Shown here piece by piece: positions 30,589-38,617 of a DNA stretch of 38,617 nucleotides. The notes beneath the pieces were generated by a model. It was not told the DNA's origin. It was given only the letters and a program-made list of their open reading frames with translations, and did not search any database. A program made the translations under genes and the position numbers. The DNA is from Candidatus Hydrogenedentota bacterium. Lineage in GTDB: Bacteria > Hydrogenedentota > Hydrogenedentia > Hydrogenedentales > SLHB01. The stretch covers positions 1 to 38,617 of the forward strand of contig JACQVH010000165.1 of assembly GCA_016209895.1 (NCBI GenBank), written 5' to 3'. Position 1 is the first letter of the stretch. Each line of letters starts with the position of its first letter.

Positions 30589-31947
30589 TTAGTCGTCCTT
30601 GACCGCGATCTGCTCTGCGTTGTTTGCGCGGACGTTGGCGAAATCTCGGCCTCTCCAATCCATTTGACGCTTGAGGGTAACTTGAGCCATTGCTCGCACG
30701 TGGACCCAGACCCGCAGTAGACCGCCGAGGGGATGGACCCAAGGGACATACCACGCCATGCTGGCGATGGGTCGCGAGGCCCAGGAGCCGAGGGCCACTT
30801 CGACGTAGGTAATGAATGCGGCCAGGGCGAATGCGGACAACATCCAGAGAAATCCATAGGAGGCCCACATCAGTCCGAGCGCCGCGATAGCCAAGGGTAG
30901 GGGTAAGATATACAGGAGGACGACGAACACACCGGCGGAGAAAAGCGCAGTGCGGTTATCGTCGCAGATGACGCGGGCCTTGCGAACCGATACGGTGACC
31001 AAGTCCCGGTAGCCGCGATAGAGACGCACGCGCAACATGTGGGACGTCCAGGCCACGCCCATATTGCCGCCGCGGTCCCGGATGAGGGCCGCGAGGAGCG
31101 TGTCTTCCGGCTGTTGATTACGTATACGCGAGTGGCCGCCGCTCTCGAGATAGACGTCGCGTTTGACCAGGATGAAAGCGCCGACGCCGATAGGTGTGAC
31201 GCTGGGATCGTTTATTTTTCCGGGGCGGGCGTTGATGATGATACCGCGCCAGGCCATCGGCAGGGTCAGTTGTTCGCTGAAAGTCCGGTTGTCGAGCGGC
31301 GGCACACAGGTGAGGAAGTCATACCCTTCCGCTTCGGCATACGCGACGGCGCGCCGCACGACTTTGGAGTGAAACACCACGTCGCCATCGGCCAGGAGCA
31401 GCCACTTGTGCTCCGGGTTGGCCTGATGGACGGCGTACCAAATTGCGTTGGCCTTGCCGAGCCAACCTTCCTGCACGGGCGGATCGTGAACGATCCTGAC
31501 GTGGGGCATTTCCGGCGCAAGGCGTTCCAGGATGGCCCTCGTCCCATCCGTGGAATGATCGTTGATCGCAAAGATTTCCAGTTTGGGATAGTCAAGCGCA
31601 GCCAGGGAGCGCACGGCCTCTTCGACGCCGGCCTCCTCGTTGCGGGAAGGCGCAATAACGGTCACGCCAGGCAGTCCTTCGTCGCCCTCTCCCTCGTTGG
31701 AATCGACCCGGAGTTCCTGCAACCCGACGAAATGGCGGACCAGAAGATAGCGGGAGGCGCGTGCCGTAAACCAGAGTACGAACAGCGCGAAGATCGCAAA
31801 GCCGCACACCACCGGCCGGCCGGTCAACGCGGCGAGAAGTAACGCCAATGCGATGAATCGCAGGGTCAGCAGGCGCAGGTTGGCGGCGGCCTGTATGGGA
31901 AACGGATTGTCCAGTGTTTTGTTGGGCTCGGTTTCAGAATTAGCCAT
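30589..31947 (-). CDS. Membrane GT2 glycosyltransferase
   Basis: 452 residues. Two N-terminal membrane spans (about 28-70) precede a GT2 domain: VTVIAPSRNEEAGVEEAV, IFAINDHSTDGTRAIL, the metal site LLLADGDVVFHSK, and the acceptor-base region RIRNQQPEDTLLAALI. Three to four spans follow (GVFVVLLYILPLPLAIAALG and onwards). The layout is that of processive or polyprenyl/hopanoid/carotenoid-type GT2 enzymes at the inner membrane. The donor sugar and acceptor cannot be told. GGAAGG lies upstream of the ATG. The gene lies alone between the MFS gene and the small 38-codon gene on the same strand. Confidence 0.88.
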   Translation of the reverse strand: MANSETEPNKTLDNPFPIQAAANLRLLTLRFIALALLLAALTGRPVVCGFAIFALFVLWFTARASRYLLVRHFVGLQELRVDSNEGEGDEGLPGVTVIAPSRNEEAGVEEAVRSLAALDYPKLEIFAINDHSTDGTRAILERLAPEMPHVRIVHDPPVQEGWLGKANAIWYAVHQANPEHKWLLLADGDVVFHSKVVRRAVAYAEAEGYDFLTCVPPLDNRTFSEQLTLPMAWRGIIINARPGKINDPSVTPIGVGAFILVKRDVYLESGGHSRIRNQQPEDTLLAALIRDRGGNMGVAWTSHMLRVRLYRGYRDLVTVSVRKARVICDDNRTALFSAGVFVVLLYILPLPLAIAALGLMWASYGFLWMLSAFALAAFITYVEVALGSWASRPIASMAWYVPWVHPLGGLLRVWVHVRAMAQVTLKRQMDWRGRDFANVRANNAEQIAVKDD

Positions 31948-32061
31948 AGGGCCTTCCGTCGTTCAAAACTACTCCGTCACCGGTCACAATTCCGGTCGGC
32001 AGTACCGCCTACCCCGAGAGCCCGAAGTGCAATACCGGGCGACGACTGCTCACGATGCCAC

Positions 32062-33402
32062 TCAGTAGCGTGCCGGCGGCGGCAACATGTAGACGACGCC
32101 CGCGGGTACTACCATGGACACGGCGGCCACATAGTACGCCATGTCCGGTCCCAGCCGCCAGTACAAGAAGCAAGCCATGAGAGGACCTACCGCGCGCGCC
32201 AATGCGCCGAGGGAGCGGAATACTCCGAGCACGCGGCCTTGGTCGTGAGGCGGCGTGTAAAGCGAGGCCATGGCGGTCAGGCAGGGGATGACTTGCGCCG
32301 AGCCGACGGCCATGAAGAGCAGCCCGCAGTAAAGCATCCCAGTCGTGGTGCTGAAGCCAACTAGGAATAGTCCGGGGATCACAAAAAGCAGGCCGCGCAC
32401 ACTCATGCGTTGAGGACCGATTTCTGAGGCGTGTCGTCGCACGTAGAAGCCTTGCATCGCCGCGAGCACGATGCCGATGAAGATCATCATAACCGCGTTT
32501 CCTTTGGGACCGTAGCCCAGCCGGTCGGCGGCGAGAAAGGTGAGCGAAAACTCCATTCCAGAGAACGTCGTCAGGAATAGAAAGTAGGCGAGGTTAGTAC
32601 CGGAAACGCCGGGATAGGCCTCGGTGCGGAAAAGCCGGAGTGGGTTGAGAGGACGAGTGGCTCGGGGCTTGGTCGGTCGTTCCGGTCGGGTTTCGGGAAA
32701 TCGGACCGCCACAAAGAAAAGATTGACCAACGAAAGTACGAAGGCCACCAATGCCGGTGTCGAGAACGGGTTGACGCCCCAGGTGTCGAGTGCCGGCCAG
32801 TGGTCCACGAAGTTGAACCCTGCCGAGATGCCGCCGATCGCCGGGCCCAAGATGAAGCCGGTACCGAAGGCGATACCGATTACGGCCATCCCCTTGGGGC
32901 GGTCGGTGTCGGAGGTGACATCGGCCACGACGGCGGTCGCGGTGGAGATATTGGAACTCATAATGCCGCCCAGAAGTCGGGCCAGGACTAAGGTGCGGAA
33001 ACTTCCGGCGAAGAACCACAACAGATACGAGATGGCGATCCCGGTGATCGAGATCAGAAGCACCGGCTTCCTGCCGAAGCGGTCCGATAGGCTCCCAAGG
33101 AGCGGGGCACAGATAAACTGGAGGAGAGAGTACAGCGAACCGAGGAATCCCCCGAAGAGAATTGCCAGACCGATGTCGCTGGAAGCTCCCGCCATGGACT
33201 CGAAGCTGCGGATTGCGCTTATGACGGTGCCCAGAAGTCCGACGGTGCCCTCACGCTCGAGGTAATAACGCAGAAGACTTGGGAAAAGAGGAAAGATAAT
33301 GGAGAATCCGACCAAGTCCAGGAAGAGCGTGATGAAGACGGTCCGAAGAACCATTCTAGACTGGATCGGGAAGCGTTGGAAAGATATAGATTCCGTTATC
33401 AT
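32062..33402 (-). CDS. MFS transporter, DHA1/TetA-like
   Basis: 446 residues with twelve predicted spans. Motif A appears as GSLSDRFGRKPVLLI after span 2, and RLLGGIMSSNISTATAVVADVTS lies in span 4-5. GFILGPAIGG is the motif C region typical of proton-driven exporters (DHA families). An ATG at 33354 (MVLRTVFITLFLDLVGF) is an alternative start; neither start has a clear ribosome binding site. The substrate is unknown: drug, metabolite or sugar efflux are all possible. A 7-bp tandem repeat lies about 30 bases upstream of the start. Confidence 0.88.
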   Translation of the reverse strand: MITESISFQRFPIQSRMVLRTVFITLFLDLVGFSIIFPLFPSLLRYYLEREGTVGLLGTVISAIRSFESMAGASSDIGLAILFGGFLGSLYSLLQFICAPLLGSLSDRFGRKPVLLISITGIAISYLLWFFAGSFRTLVLARLLGGIMSSNISTATAVVADVTSDTDRPKGMAVIGIAFGTGFILGPAIGGISAGFNFVDHWPALDTWGVNPFSTPALVAFVLSLVNLFFVAVRFPETRPERPTKPRATRPLNPLRLFRTEAYPGVSGTNLAYFLFLTTFSGMEFSLTFLAADRLGYGPKGNAVMMIFIGIVLAAMQGFYVRRHASEIGPQRMSVRGLLFVIPGLFLVGFSTTTGMLYCGLLFMAVGSAQVIPCLTAMASLYTPPHDQGRVLGVFRSLGALARAVGPLMACFLYWRLGPDMAYYVAAVSMVVPAGVVYMLPPPARY

Positions 33403-33736
33403 TTCGAGCTATCAGGACTTGATCAAGAAGACAAAGGGCAAAGGATAAAGGATAAAGGTTAAAGGTTAAAGGACAAAAAACTGTGTCAGGAGACGGGTCT
33501 CCCGCCAGGATACGCAACGACTGGCGGACAATCGGGTATAATATGTGTAGGAGAGAGTGCATAGGTTTTCCCGGCAGGGTGAACACAAATGCGATGCAAT
33601 TCAGGAGATGTACCCGCCGTCCGAAAGCGCATTTTTCAGGGCGCGTGGTCAAGGGTTTGACTTCCGGAAAAGGGAAGAATAGGCTTTGACTCTTGAAGCG
33701 GACGGGAGAGATGGGACGTTGTGAGGTGTGTTGACC
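33403..33736. other. Spacer between divergent genes, with tandem repeats and a -10-like box
   Basis: No convincing gene. It holds the heptamer array at 33433-33481 and a perfect TATAAT at 33537-33542 on the plus strand, without a matching -35 box. A 41-codon GTG frame (33557-33682) with AGGAG upstream is possible, but I do not support it. The box could drive the cluster that starts at 33737. Confidence 0.4.
33433..33481. repeat. Tandem heptamer repeat AAAGGNN, seven units
   Basis: Seven consecutive units in strict 7-bp phase: AAAGGGC, AAAGGAT, AAAGGAT, AAAGGTT, AAAGGTT, AAAGGAC, AAAAAAC. The first five bases are conserved and the last two vary. The unit length is the same as in the array at 37064-37140. 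Confidence 0.8.
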
Positions 33737-34051
33737 ATGAGTAGGCTCTCGAAAGCAGAGCAACGTGAAATAGAACGCCACAAGTATTTCCTCTCGGAAC
33801 AGGCCGGCCATGACGTGGGATACGAACACGCATTCCAGGATTGGATGAGGAACTACTCGAAGAGATGGCGGGAAGATCGCTATGCTCGAATGCTTGAGAT
33901 GCAGCGGGAGGAAATCCTCCGGCACAAGTGGATCGAATCGGAGCGGGCGCGCCACGACCTGGGCAAAGATGCGATCCTGGACTGGATTTCGCGCTACGCC
34001 GCCCAGTGGCGGGCTTGGTACGAAGCCGAGTTTGGTGACAGCATCGCATAG
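33737..34051 (+). CDS. Small protein with two copies of a 36-residue HxW/Y-SE-G-DW motif
   Basis: 104 residues from ATG 33737, preceded by GAGGTG at good spacing. Two similar halves are visible: RHKYFLSEQAGHDVGYEHAF then QDWMRNYSKRWRE, and RHKWIESERARHDLGKDAIL then DWISRYAAQWRAWYE. Each reads His-Lys-aromatic, Ser-Glu or Glu-Ser-Glu, Gly-rich turn, then Asp-Trp and an aromatic helix. The chain is highly charged, helical and soluble. I do not recognise a named family with certainty; short DUF2934-like helical modules come to mind. It lies 52 bases before the Clp-type ATPase gene on the same strand, so it may be an adaptor or substrate of it. Confidence 0.75.
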   Translation: MSRLSKAEQREIERHKYFLSEQAGHDVGYEHAFQDWMRNYSKRWREDRYARMLEMQREEILRHKWIESERARHDLGKDAILDWISRYAAQWRAWYEAEFGDSIA

Positions 34052-34103
34052 TCGCTCAGGGCAGTCCGATACTACCGATTCAAGTTGGCGATAAACGGGG
34101 AAT

Positions 34104-36461
34104 GTGGCGTTGCAAATATCGGTTTCACCCGAAATCAATGAATTGATTGACGCGGCAGCGTCGTTAAGCGTCCGCAAGGGGCAATATTACGTGGGCGTCG
34201 AACATCTGTTTGCCGCTCTTGTTGACAAGTCCATCCTACTGCCCAAACCCATTATGGACCAGTATGGGTCCACCCTGCTCACGGTAGCGCGGGAACTCGA
34301 ACGCGATTCGTGGAAAGGCCGGATGCCTACGGTGGCGTATGAGGTCTTTTATACGCCGCGCTGCGCCGGAGTTGCGGGAGACGCATCGAAGTTCGCTCAG
34401 CGGATGGGCAGTGCGCAGGCCAGCGCAGGCCACTTGCTTCTGGCCATCTTGGCGGATGCCTACGCCGCACCCAGCCGTGTAATGGACCGCCTGAGCCTGG
34501 GTCGGGGGGACGTGATCGAAGCGCTTCGCAAGTCGGTGCCGAGTCACGGCGCCTCGGGGGCACGAGTCCCGGCCGAAGCGCGTGCCGGCGAGGCGCGGGC
34601 CGTGGCGGGTCAAACGGCGAAGAGCGCACCCGAGGATGCGCCTGCCCAAGCATTCTCGCTTGCGGATGTCACCCGCGATTTGACGAACGCGGCCCGACAC
34701 GGAGAGATAGACAAGGCCATCGGACGCGAGAAAGAAATCTTTCAAATCCTGCAAGTGTTGGCCCGGCAGAACAAGAATAACGTGATTCTGGTCGGGGAAG
34801 CCGGCGTCGGGAAGACCAAGGTTGTGGAAGGACTGGCCGTGATGTCCGTCCACGGCGGACCGGGGGCGGTGCTCGCGCAGGATCGTATCCTCGAACTGAA
34901 TATTGCCGCACTTATGACGGGCACACAGTATCGCGGGGCATTCGAAGAGAAAATCATCGGCCTCCTGGACGAAATCAAGCGCGAGAAGAACATCATTCTG
35001 TTCATAGATGAAGTTCATCTCATCATGGGCGCCGGCGCCACGGAAGGCAGCGGTATTGACTTTGCCAACTTGCTCAAGCCGTCCTTGGCGCGCGGCGAGA
35101 TTCGGTGCATCGGCGCGACCACGTTGCAGGAGTATCGCAAATTCATCGAGAAAGACCCGGCCATCGAACGCCGTTTCCAGATGGTGCGGATCGAAGCCCT
35201 GTCGGAGGTGGCCACCTGGGAAGTTCTCAATCACATCCGGCCCGTGCTGGAACGCCACCATAAGATACGGGTGAGTCGCCGGGCCATGCGGGCGGCGATT
35301 ACACTGACGCAGCGCTACATGCCCAACCGCCAATTGCCGGACAAGGCGATTGACGTGTTGGACCAAGCTTGCGCCCGGTATCGGCTCAAGGCGATTGCTC
35401 AGAAAAGCGATCCCAAAATGTTCGACAGCGACGCCAGCCGTCTGATCGAGGACAAGGTGACGCCGCACGATATCCGCAAGATAATCAGCCAGGTTACGTC
35501 CATTCCCGTGGAAGAGATTACCTCGGAGGAACGCCAGCGGCTCGATAATTTGGAACGCAAACTGAACAAGAAGATTATCGGCCAAGACGAGGCGGTGGCG
35601 AAAGTTGTTGCGGCGGTCAAGAAGTCGCGCGCGGGTTTGGCGGACCCCAACCGACCGGACGCGGTCATGCTGTTTCTGGGACCGACCGGCGTGGGCAAGA
35701 CGCAACTGGCGAAGGAACTGGCGGATCAAGTGTTCGGGTCGGCGGAGCATCTGATCACGTTTGACATGTCGGAATACGTGGAAGAGCATTCGGTGGCGCG
35801 ACTGCTGGGTGCGCCACCCGGTTACGTCGGCAGCGAAGAAGAGGGTCGGTTGACGGGGGCGGTCCGATACACGCCTTTCTCGATACTCTTGTTTGATGAA
35901 GTTGAAAAAGCGCATCCGAGGGTGTTCGATATTCTGTTGCCGGTGCTCGAGGAAGGACGGCTGAAGGACTCACACGGGCGCGACGTCAGTTTCAAGAACT
36001 GCGTCATCATCTTCACTTCGAATATCGGCGCACATACGTTGCGCCGGTCCGAGGGCGAAGAAGGACTCAGCCGGCTGATGCAAGAGTTGCGGCAGCATTT
36101 CCGGCCGGAGTTCATCAACCGGATAGACGAGATCGTGCCCTTCTATCCGTTGCTGTTCGAGGATATCCGCATCATACTGCGCCTTACCATTGCTCAGCTT
36201 GGAAGCCGCCTGAAGGAGAAGGGGATCGGCATCCGTATGTATCAGGGCGCCTACGAGCATTTGGCGGAAGCGGGTTATAACCAAGAATTCGGCGCGCGTG
36301 AGTTGCGCCGCGCCGTCGAGCGGCTGGTCATCAATCCAATCAGCGATAAAGTGCTGAGCGAAGAGTTTACGAGCGGCGACACAATCGAGGTACTGATGGA
36401 AGACGGCCGGCTGGCATTTCGGAAGGCGGGGGCCGGCGTGCCGGCCACGGAAGAAGCCTAA
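34104..36461 (+). CDS. Hsp100/Clp-type AAA+ ATPase with two nucleotide sites, no M-domain, no ClpP loop
   Basis: 785 residues starting at a GTG. A double Clp N-domain (about 1-150) and an Ala/Pro-rich linker precede AAA1 with Walker [10 protein letters not shown] near 230 and Walker [10 protein letters not shown] near 300. AAA2 follows with Walker [10 protein letters not shown] near 530, Walker [11 protein letters not shown] near 595, and [12 protein letters not shown] as sensor 2. Between the two modules there is no 120-residue coiled coil as in ClpB. The ClpP-docking tripeptide (I/L/V-G-F) expected after TSNIGA in ClpA/ClpC is absent; the loop is short ([16 protein letters not shown]). It is thus built like ClpA/ClpC but probably works without ClpP. 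Its stop TAA overlaps the ATG of the FHA gene. Confidence 0.9.
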   Translation: MALQISVSPEINELIDAAASLSVRKGQYYVGVEHLFAALVDKSILLPKPIMDQYGSTLLTVARELERDSWKGRMPTVAYEVFYTPRCAGVAGDASKFAQRMGSAQASAGHLLLAILADAYAAPSRVMDRLSLGRGDVIEALRKSVPSHGASGARVPAEARAGEARAVAGQTAKSAPEDAPAQAFSLADVTRDLTNAARHGEIDKAIGREKEIFQILQVLARQNKNNVILVGEAGVGKTKVVEGLAVMSVHGGPGAVLAQDRILELNIAALMTGTQYRGAFEEKIIGLLDEIKREKNIILFIDEVHLIMGAGATEGSGIDFANLLKPSLARGEIRCIGATTLQEYRKFIEKDPAIERRFQMVRIEALSEVATWEVLNHIRPVLERHHKIRVSRRAMRAAITLTQRYMPNRQLPDKAIDVLDQACARYRLKAIAQKSDPKMFDSDASRLIEDKVTPHDIRKIISQVTSIPVEEITSEERQRLDNLERKLNKKIIGQDEAVAKVVAAVKKSRAGLADPNRPDAVMLFLGPTGVGKTQLAKELADQVFGSAEHLITFDMSEYVEEHSVARLLGAPPGYVGSEEEGRLTGAVRYTPFSILLFDEVEKAHPRVFDILLPVLEEGRLKDSHGRDVSFKNCVIIFTSNIGAHTLRRSEGEEGLSRLMQELRQHFRPEFINRIDEIVPFYPLLFEDIRIILRLTIAQLGSRLKEKGIGIRMYQGAYEHLAEAGYNQEFGARELRRAVERLVINPISDKVLSEEFTSGDTIEVLMEDGRLAFRKAGAGVPATEEA

Positions 36462-37054
36462 TGCGAACGGCAGGCTACGCGGATTGTTTCATCGTAGTAA
36501 ACGGACCGGAGGACGGGACGGAGCATCCCATCGTCCGAACCCCGTTGTATCTGGGTCAGGACTCGACCTGTGCCGTCCAAATCCGTCTTGACACCTCGAT
36601 CCAGGGTTTGAGCGCCTTGGTGACGGCCGTCTCCGAAGGCTACCGCGTTCGGCGGATGGACATGACTCCGATCTTCGTGGACGGTAAGCGAGCGGGACGG
36701 TTCCGGTCGCGAATCGTGCGCAGCGGCGGCTACGTCCAAGTGGGCAATACGTTATTATGCATGGAGTGTGTACCCGATGGGTTGGCCAGCCGCAGCCACG
36801 GGATCGTCTCCGAGAGCGACGTGGGCTGGCTGTTTCAGCACTTCGTGCGCAGGTTTTTCGGACTGTTTCGTGCGCTCTTGGGATTTGTAACTGGTATCTT
36901 CACGCGCATTCTGACGAGCGGGATGGGCATATTCGCGATCCTGGTGCTGCTCTATTTCTTCTGGCCGGCGTTTCATTACCGCGTCAACCAGGTAGTGGGA
37001 ATCGGCATTGGTGTAGTTCGGACCCTGATCTGGCGCGCGTTCCAGGGAGGGTGA
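36461..37054 (+). CDS. FHA-domain-like protein with C-terminal membrane segments
   Basis: 197 residues; the ATG overlaps the TAA of the Clp-type gene, so translation is coupled. Residues 8-105 look like a divergent FHA domain: FIVVNGPEDGTEHPI, TPLYLGQDSTCAVQI (the GR-like strand with Gln in place of Arg), LSALVTAVSEGYRVRRM, and IFVDGKRAGR. The canonical Arg and the SxxH motif are not clear, so phosphothreonine binding is uncertain. Residues about 130-185 have two or three hydrophobic segments (GLFRALLGFVTGIF, GIFAILVLLYFFWPAF, VGIGIGVVRTLIW). It would tether the ATPase or its substrates to the inner membrane. Confidence 0.75.
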   Translation: MRTAGYADCFIVVNGPEDGTEHPIVRTPLYLGQDSTCAVQIRLDTSIQGLSALVTAVSEGYRVRRMDMTPIFVDGKRAGRFRSRIVRSGGYVQVGNTLLCMECVPDGLASRSHGIVSESDVGWLFQHFVRRFFGLFRALLGFVTGIFTRILTSGMGIFAILVLLYFFWPAFHYRVNQVVGIGIGVVRTLIWRAFQGG

Positions 37055-37063
37055 GGGCAGCGG

Positions 37064-37140
37064 CTAGGTGCTAGTGACCAGTGACTAGTTTCCGGTGATT
37101 GGTGGTTACTCGGAACTCGTCACTCGGTACTCGGTACTTT
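37064..37140. repeat. Tandem heptamer array, eleven units in two blocks
   Basis: Eleven units in strict 7-bp phase. Block one: CTAGGTG, CTAGTGA, CCAGTGA, CTAGTTT, CCGGTGA, TTGGTGG. Block two: TTACTCG, GAACTCG, TCACTCG, GTACTCG, GTACTTT. It begins nine bases after the FHA stop and ends in a T-run, between two convergent genes. Confidence 0.8.
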
Positions 37141-37144
37141 TTTT

Positions 37145-37447
37145 CTACCACTTCCATTCGTATTTGACCTTGACGCTGGGTTCACCACTGTGCACCCCAA
37201 TGTCCGTTTTCAAGCCGGACTTGCCGCCGATGGATAATTTGGCCTTCCCTTCTTCGTCAAGCTTGATCGAGGTACGGACGGGGGCCTTTCGGCCCATCAG
37301 CACCAATTCACCCGCCGGAGACTCCTTCTCGTGGCGTTGAACGCTGTCCGCCCACTCCGGGGTGAAGACTCGGGTTGCGGGGGCCTGGTGCAGGCAGCCT
37401 GAGACCAAGCCGGCGACGAGGGCGAGAACTATGGATCGACTAAGCAT
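37145..37447 (-). CDS. Small lipoprotein
   Basis: 100 residues from ATG 37447; the frame extends upstream to 37492, but the signal peptide begins at MLSRSIVLALVAG. The lipobox LVSGC at residues 14-18 predicts lipidation at Cys18. The rest is polar, beta-rich and ends in alternating charged and aromatic residues (SVKVKYEWKW), as in small outer-membrane-associated lipoproteins. No family recognised. Confidence 0.75.
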   Translation of the reverse strand: MLSRSIVLALVAGLVSGCLHQAPATRVFTPEWADSVQRHEKESPAGELVLMGRKAPVRTSIKLDEEGKAKLSIGGKSGLKTDIGVHSGEPSVKVKYEWKW

Positions 37448-37630
37448 TGGGGGTGCTCTGCGATCACGCGCGACGAAAGCATTCGTATCCATTTGATTCT
37501 ACCACGGAAAGCGTGATTCATCACGGAAGTGGAAAGTGAGGATATGTTTCTGCCAACATCATGTCCGCTTTGAACTGAGTTACGCGCTGGGGATGTGGAA
37601 TCTGTAATTGACCTCGGAAGGAAGGCCGTC

Positions 37631-38470
37631 ATGATTTCTTGTCTTAATCCGGTTACTGCCAATTTGCCGGAGCCCGAGGCGTATGTGGACCTCGCGGCTC
37701 GGAATGGTTTTGCCGCCGTTGACCACGGCGCCGATTTCTGGGCGAACTGGGTGGCGCGTACCTCGTTGGCCCACGCGAAAGTCTATTGCGAGGAAAAGCG
37801 ATGCCGGATCGGTCACGGCGGACTGCCGGTAAATTTCCGGCAGGACGATGCTGCGTTTGAAACGGACTTGCGGCGATTGCCGGACATCTGCTCGGTCAAC
37901 AAAGCCTTGGGCATCCGCGGGATGGCGACTTGGATAGCGCCCACCTGTACCGGCGACGTCAAAGCGTTTCGGGCCATGCATGTGGCTCGGTTAAAGAAGG
38001 TCGCGGCCGTGCTGCGCGACCACGGACTCAAATTGGGGCTCGAATTTGTGGGTCCCGCGACGAGCCGCAAGCAGGGCAATCCGTTCATCTTTGACATGCC
38101 GGGTATGCTGGAGCTTTGCACGGAGATTGACGGCGCAAATTGCGGGTTGCTCCTGGACAGTTATCATTGGTATACCGCTCACGCCGACGTGGAGGATATT
38201 CTCCGACTCAAAGTTGAACAGGTGGTTCATGTGCATATCAACGATGCGTATCCGGGACCCATTGATGAACAGCTCGACATGAAGCGGCTTCTGCCCGGCG
38301 ACGGCGTCATTGACCTGAAAGGCTTTCTCTCCGCGTTGCAGTCCATCGGCTATGATGGGCCCGTGGCGGTGGAGACTTTCAGCGAAGAGTTACGCCAAAT
38401 GGGACCGGAAGAAGCGGCGCGACGGGCCGGTACGGCCATGGGCCATATGATGAAGGATTTTGGACGATAG
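37631..38470 (+). CDS. Xylose isomerase-like TIM-barrel sugar isomerase/epimerase
   Basis: 279 residues from ATG 37631, which has AAGGAAGG upstream; the frame starts at 37595 but that part has no site. The AP-endonuclease-2/xylose-isomerase-like fold is shown by the four metal ligands in order: LGLEFVGP (Glu), LLLDSYHWYTAHAD (Asp and His), HVHINDA (His), and VAVETF (Glu). The middle carries IRGMATWIAPT. No signal peptide, so it is cytoplasmic. Members interconvert ketoses and aldoses or act on inositols; the exact sugar is not evident. It would process sugars imported by the porter-type transporters. Confidence 0.9.
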   Translation: MISCLNPVTANLPEPEAYVDLAARNGFAAVDHGADFWANWVARTSLAHAKVYCEEKRCRIGHGGLPVNFRQDDAAFETDLRRLPDICSVNKALGIRGMATWIAPTCTGDVKAFRAMHVARLKKVAAVLRDHGLKLGLEFVGPATSRKQGNPFIFDMPGMLELCTEIDGANCGLLLDSYHWYTAHADVEDILRLKVEQVVHVHINDAYPGPIDEQLDMKRLLPGDGVIDLKGFLSALQSIGYDGPVAVETFSEELRQMGPEEAARRAGTAMGHMMKDFGR

Positions 38471-38575
38471 CCGGCAGGTTGAACAAACCAACCGGTCGTC
38501 GCGTCGTCTCCAATTTCGGAATCGCGGGATACGATGGACGCGATGGATATGATAGTATAAAGGCGGATTTTGAAG

Positions 38576-38617
38576 ATGAGCGAGAGGAGGTCCCTCTTGG
38601 GCCAAGCCCGGCTCGCA
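38576..38617 (+). CDS. Possible first codons of a gene cut by the right edge
   Basis: A frame opens at ATG 38576 (MSERRSLLGQARLA) and stays open to the edge. A TTG at 38597 with AGGAGG six bases upstream is the better-supported start. A -10-like TATAAA lies at about 38556. Too little is visible to identify the product. Confidence 0.25.
   Translation, partial: MSERRSLLGQARLA

Noticed and set aside
33433..33481. CRISPR-like array
   Set aside because: Units are 7 bases, with no spacers and no cas genes; it is a simple tandem repeat.
33557..33682. 41-codon GTG frame after a TATAAT box
   Set aside because: The ribosome binding site would coincide with the transcription start, and the peptide has no conserved-looking features.
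34236..35915. Long open frame of 559 codons on the minus strand
   Set aside because: It lies wholly antisense to the Clp-type gene, whose motifs are intact; long antisense frames are common in GC-rich coding DNA.

Overview
The window reads as about 38.6 kb of chromosome from a GC-rich, Gram-negative-type bacterium. Genes are dense on both strands. The content is unusually rich in secreted polysaccharide-processing proteins: Tat-exported glycoside hydrolases, a sulfatase, an SGNH esterase and long multidomain glycosidases. There is also a uroporphyrinogen-decarboxylase-family methyltransferase-like protein, a TPR/GT-C membrane protein and a noncanonical Clp ATPase with an FHA protein. This mix is typical of uncultured PVC-related heterotrophs such as Planctomycetota, Verrucomicrobiota or Hydrogenedentota. 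The assignment is inferred from gene content only; the window holds no rRNA, tRNA, CRISPR array or phylogenetic marker that would settle it.

Layout. (1) 1-4922, minus strand: a respiratory molybdoenzyme locus. It has a nitrite-oxidoreductase/nitrate-reductase-like catalytic subunit (cut by the left edge), a dihaem cytochrome c fused to an ethylbenzene-dehydrogenase-type haem domain, a good sigma70-type promoter, an Rrf2 Fe-S regulator, and a small protein with a duplicated four-cysteine motif. (2) 5290-13482, minus strand: a co-directional run of a hypothetical protein, an NDUFA9-like epimerase, a GT-C/TPR membrane protein, a GH95-like enzyme and a second Tat-exported TIM-barrel hydrolase. 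(3) 13575-16973, plus strand: an overlapping AAA ATPase/TOPRIM-like pair (candidate defence module), then a glycosyltransferase-methyltransferase fusion. (4) 17056-18999, minus strand: an overlapping DUF4258-like/DUF2283 pair and a sulfatase. (5) 19000-20174: decayed DNA with hairpin repeats and two gene fragments broken at one common point. (6) 20225-26575, plus strand: sugar porter, URO-D-family protein and a 1189-residue secreted hydrolase, tightly spaced. (7) 26613-27233: an antitoxin with an operator-like repeat and a wrecked PIN toxin gene. (8) 27230-33402: a propeller/alpha-barrel secreted protein, an SGNH esterase, a 38-codon small gene, a membrane GT2 and an MFS exporter. (9) 33737-37054, plus strand: a small internally repeated protein, a Clp-type ATPase lacking both the ClpP loop and the ClpB middle domain, and a membrane FHA protein coupled to it. 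(10) 37145-38617: a small lipoprotein, a xylose-isomerase-like TIM barrel, and possibly the first codons of another gene.

How the genes may work together. The carbohydrate genes suggest export of hydrolases, sulfatase and esterase, uptake of released sugars by the porter, and intracellular conversion by isomerase-like and possibly demethylating enzymes. The molybdoenzyme would serve respiration on nitrogen oxides under Rrf2 control. Three spacers carry short-period degenerate tandem repeats, two of them in strict 7-bp phase, and several carry REP-like hairpins with a GGGA loop or a GGCGG(A/G)CAAG end. With the noncanonical Clp/FHA cluster and the ATPase/TOPRIM pair, these are the least ordinary parts of the window.
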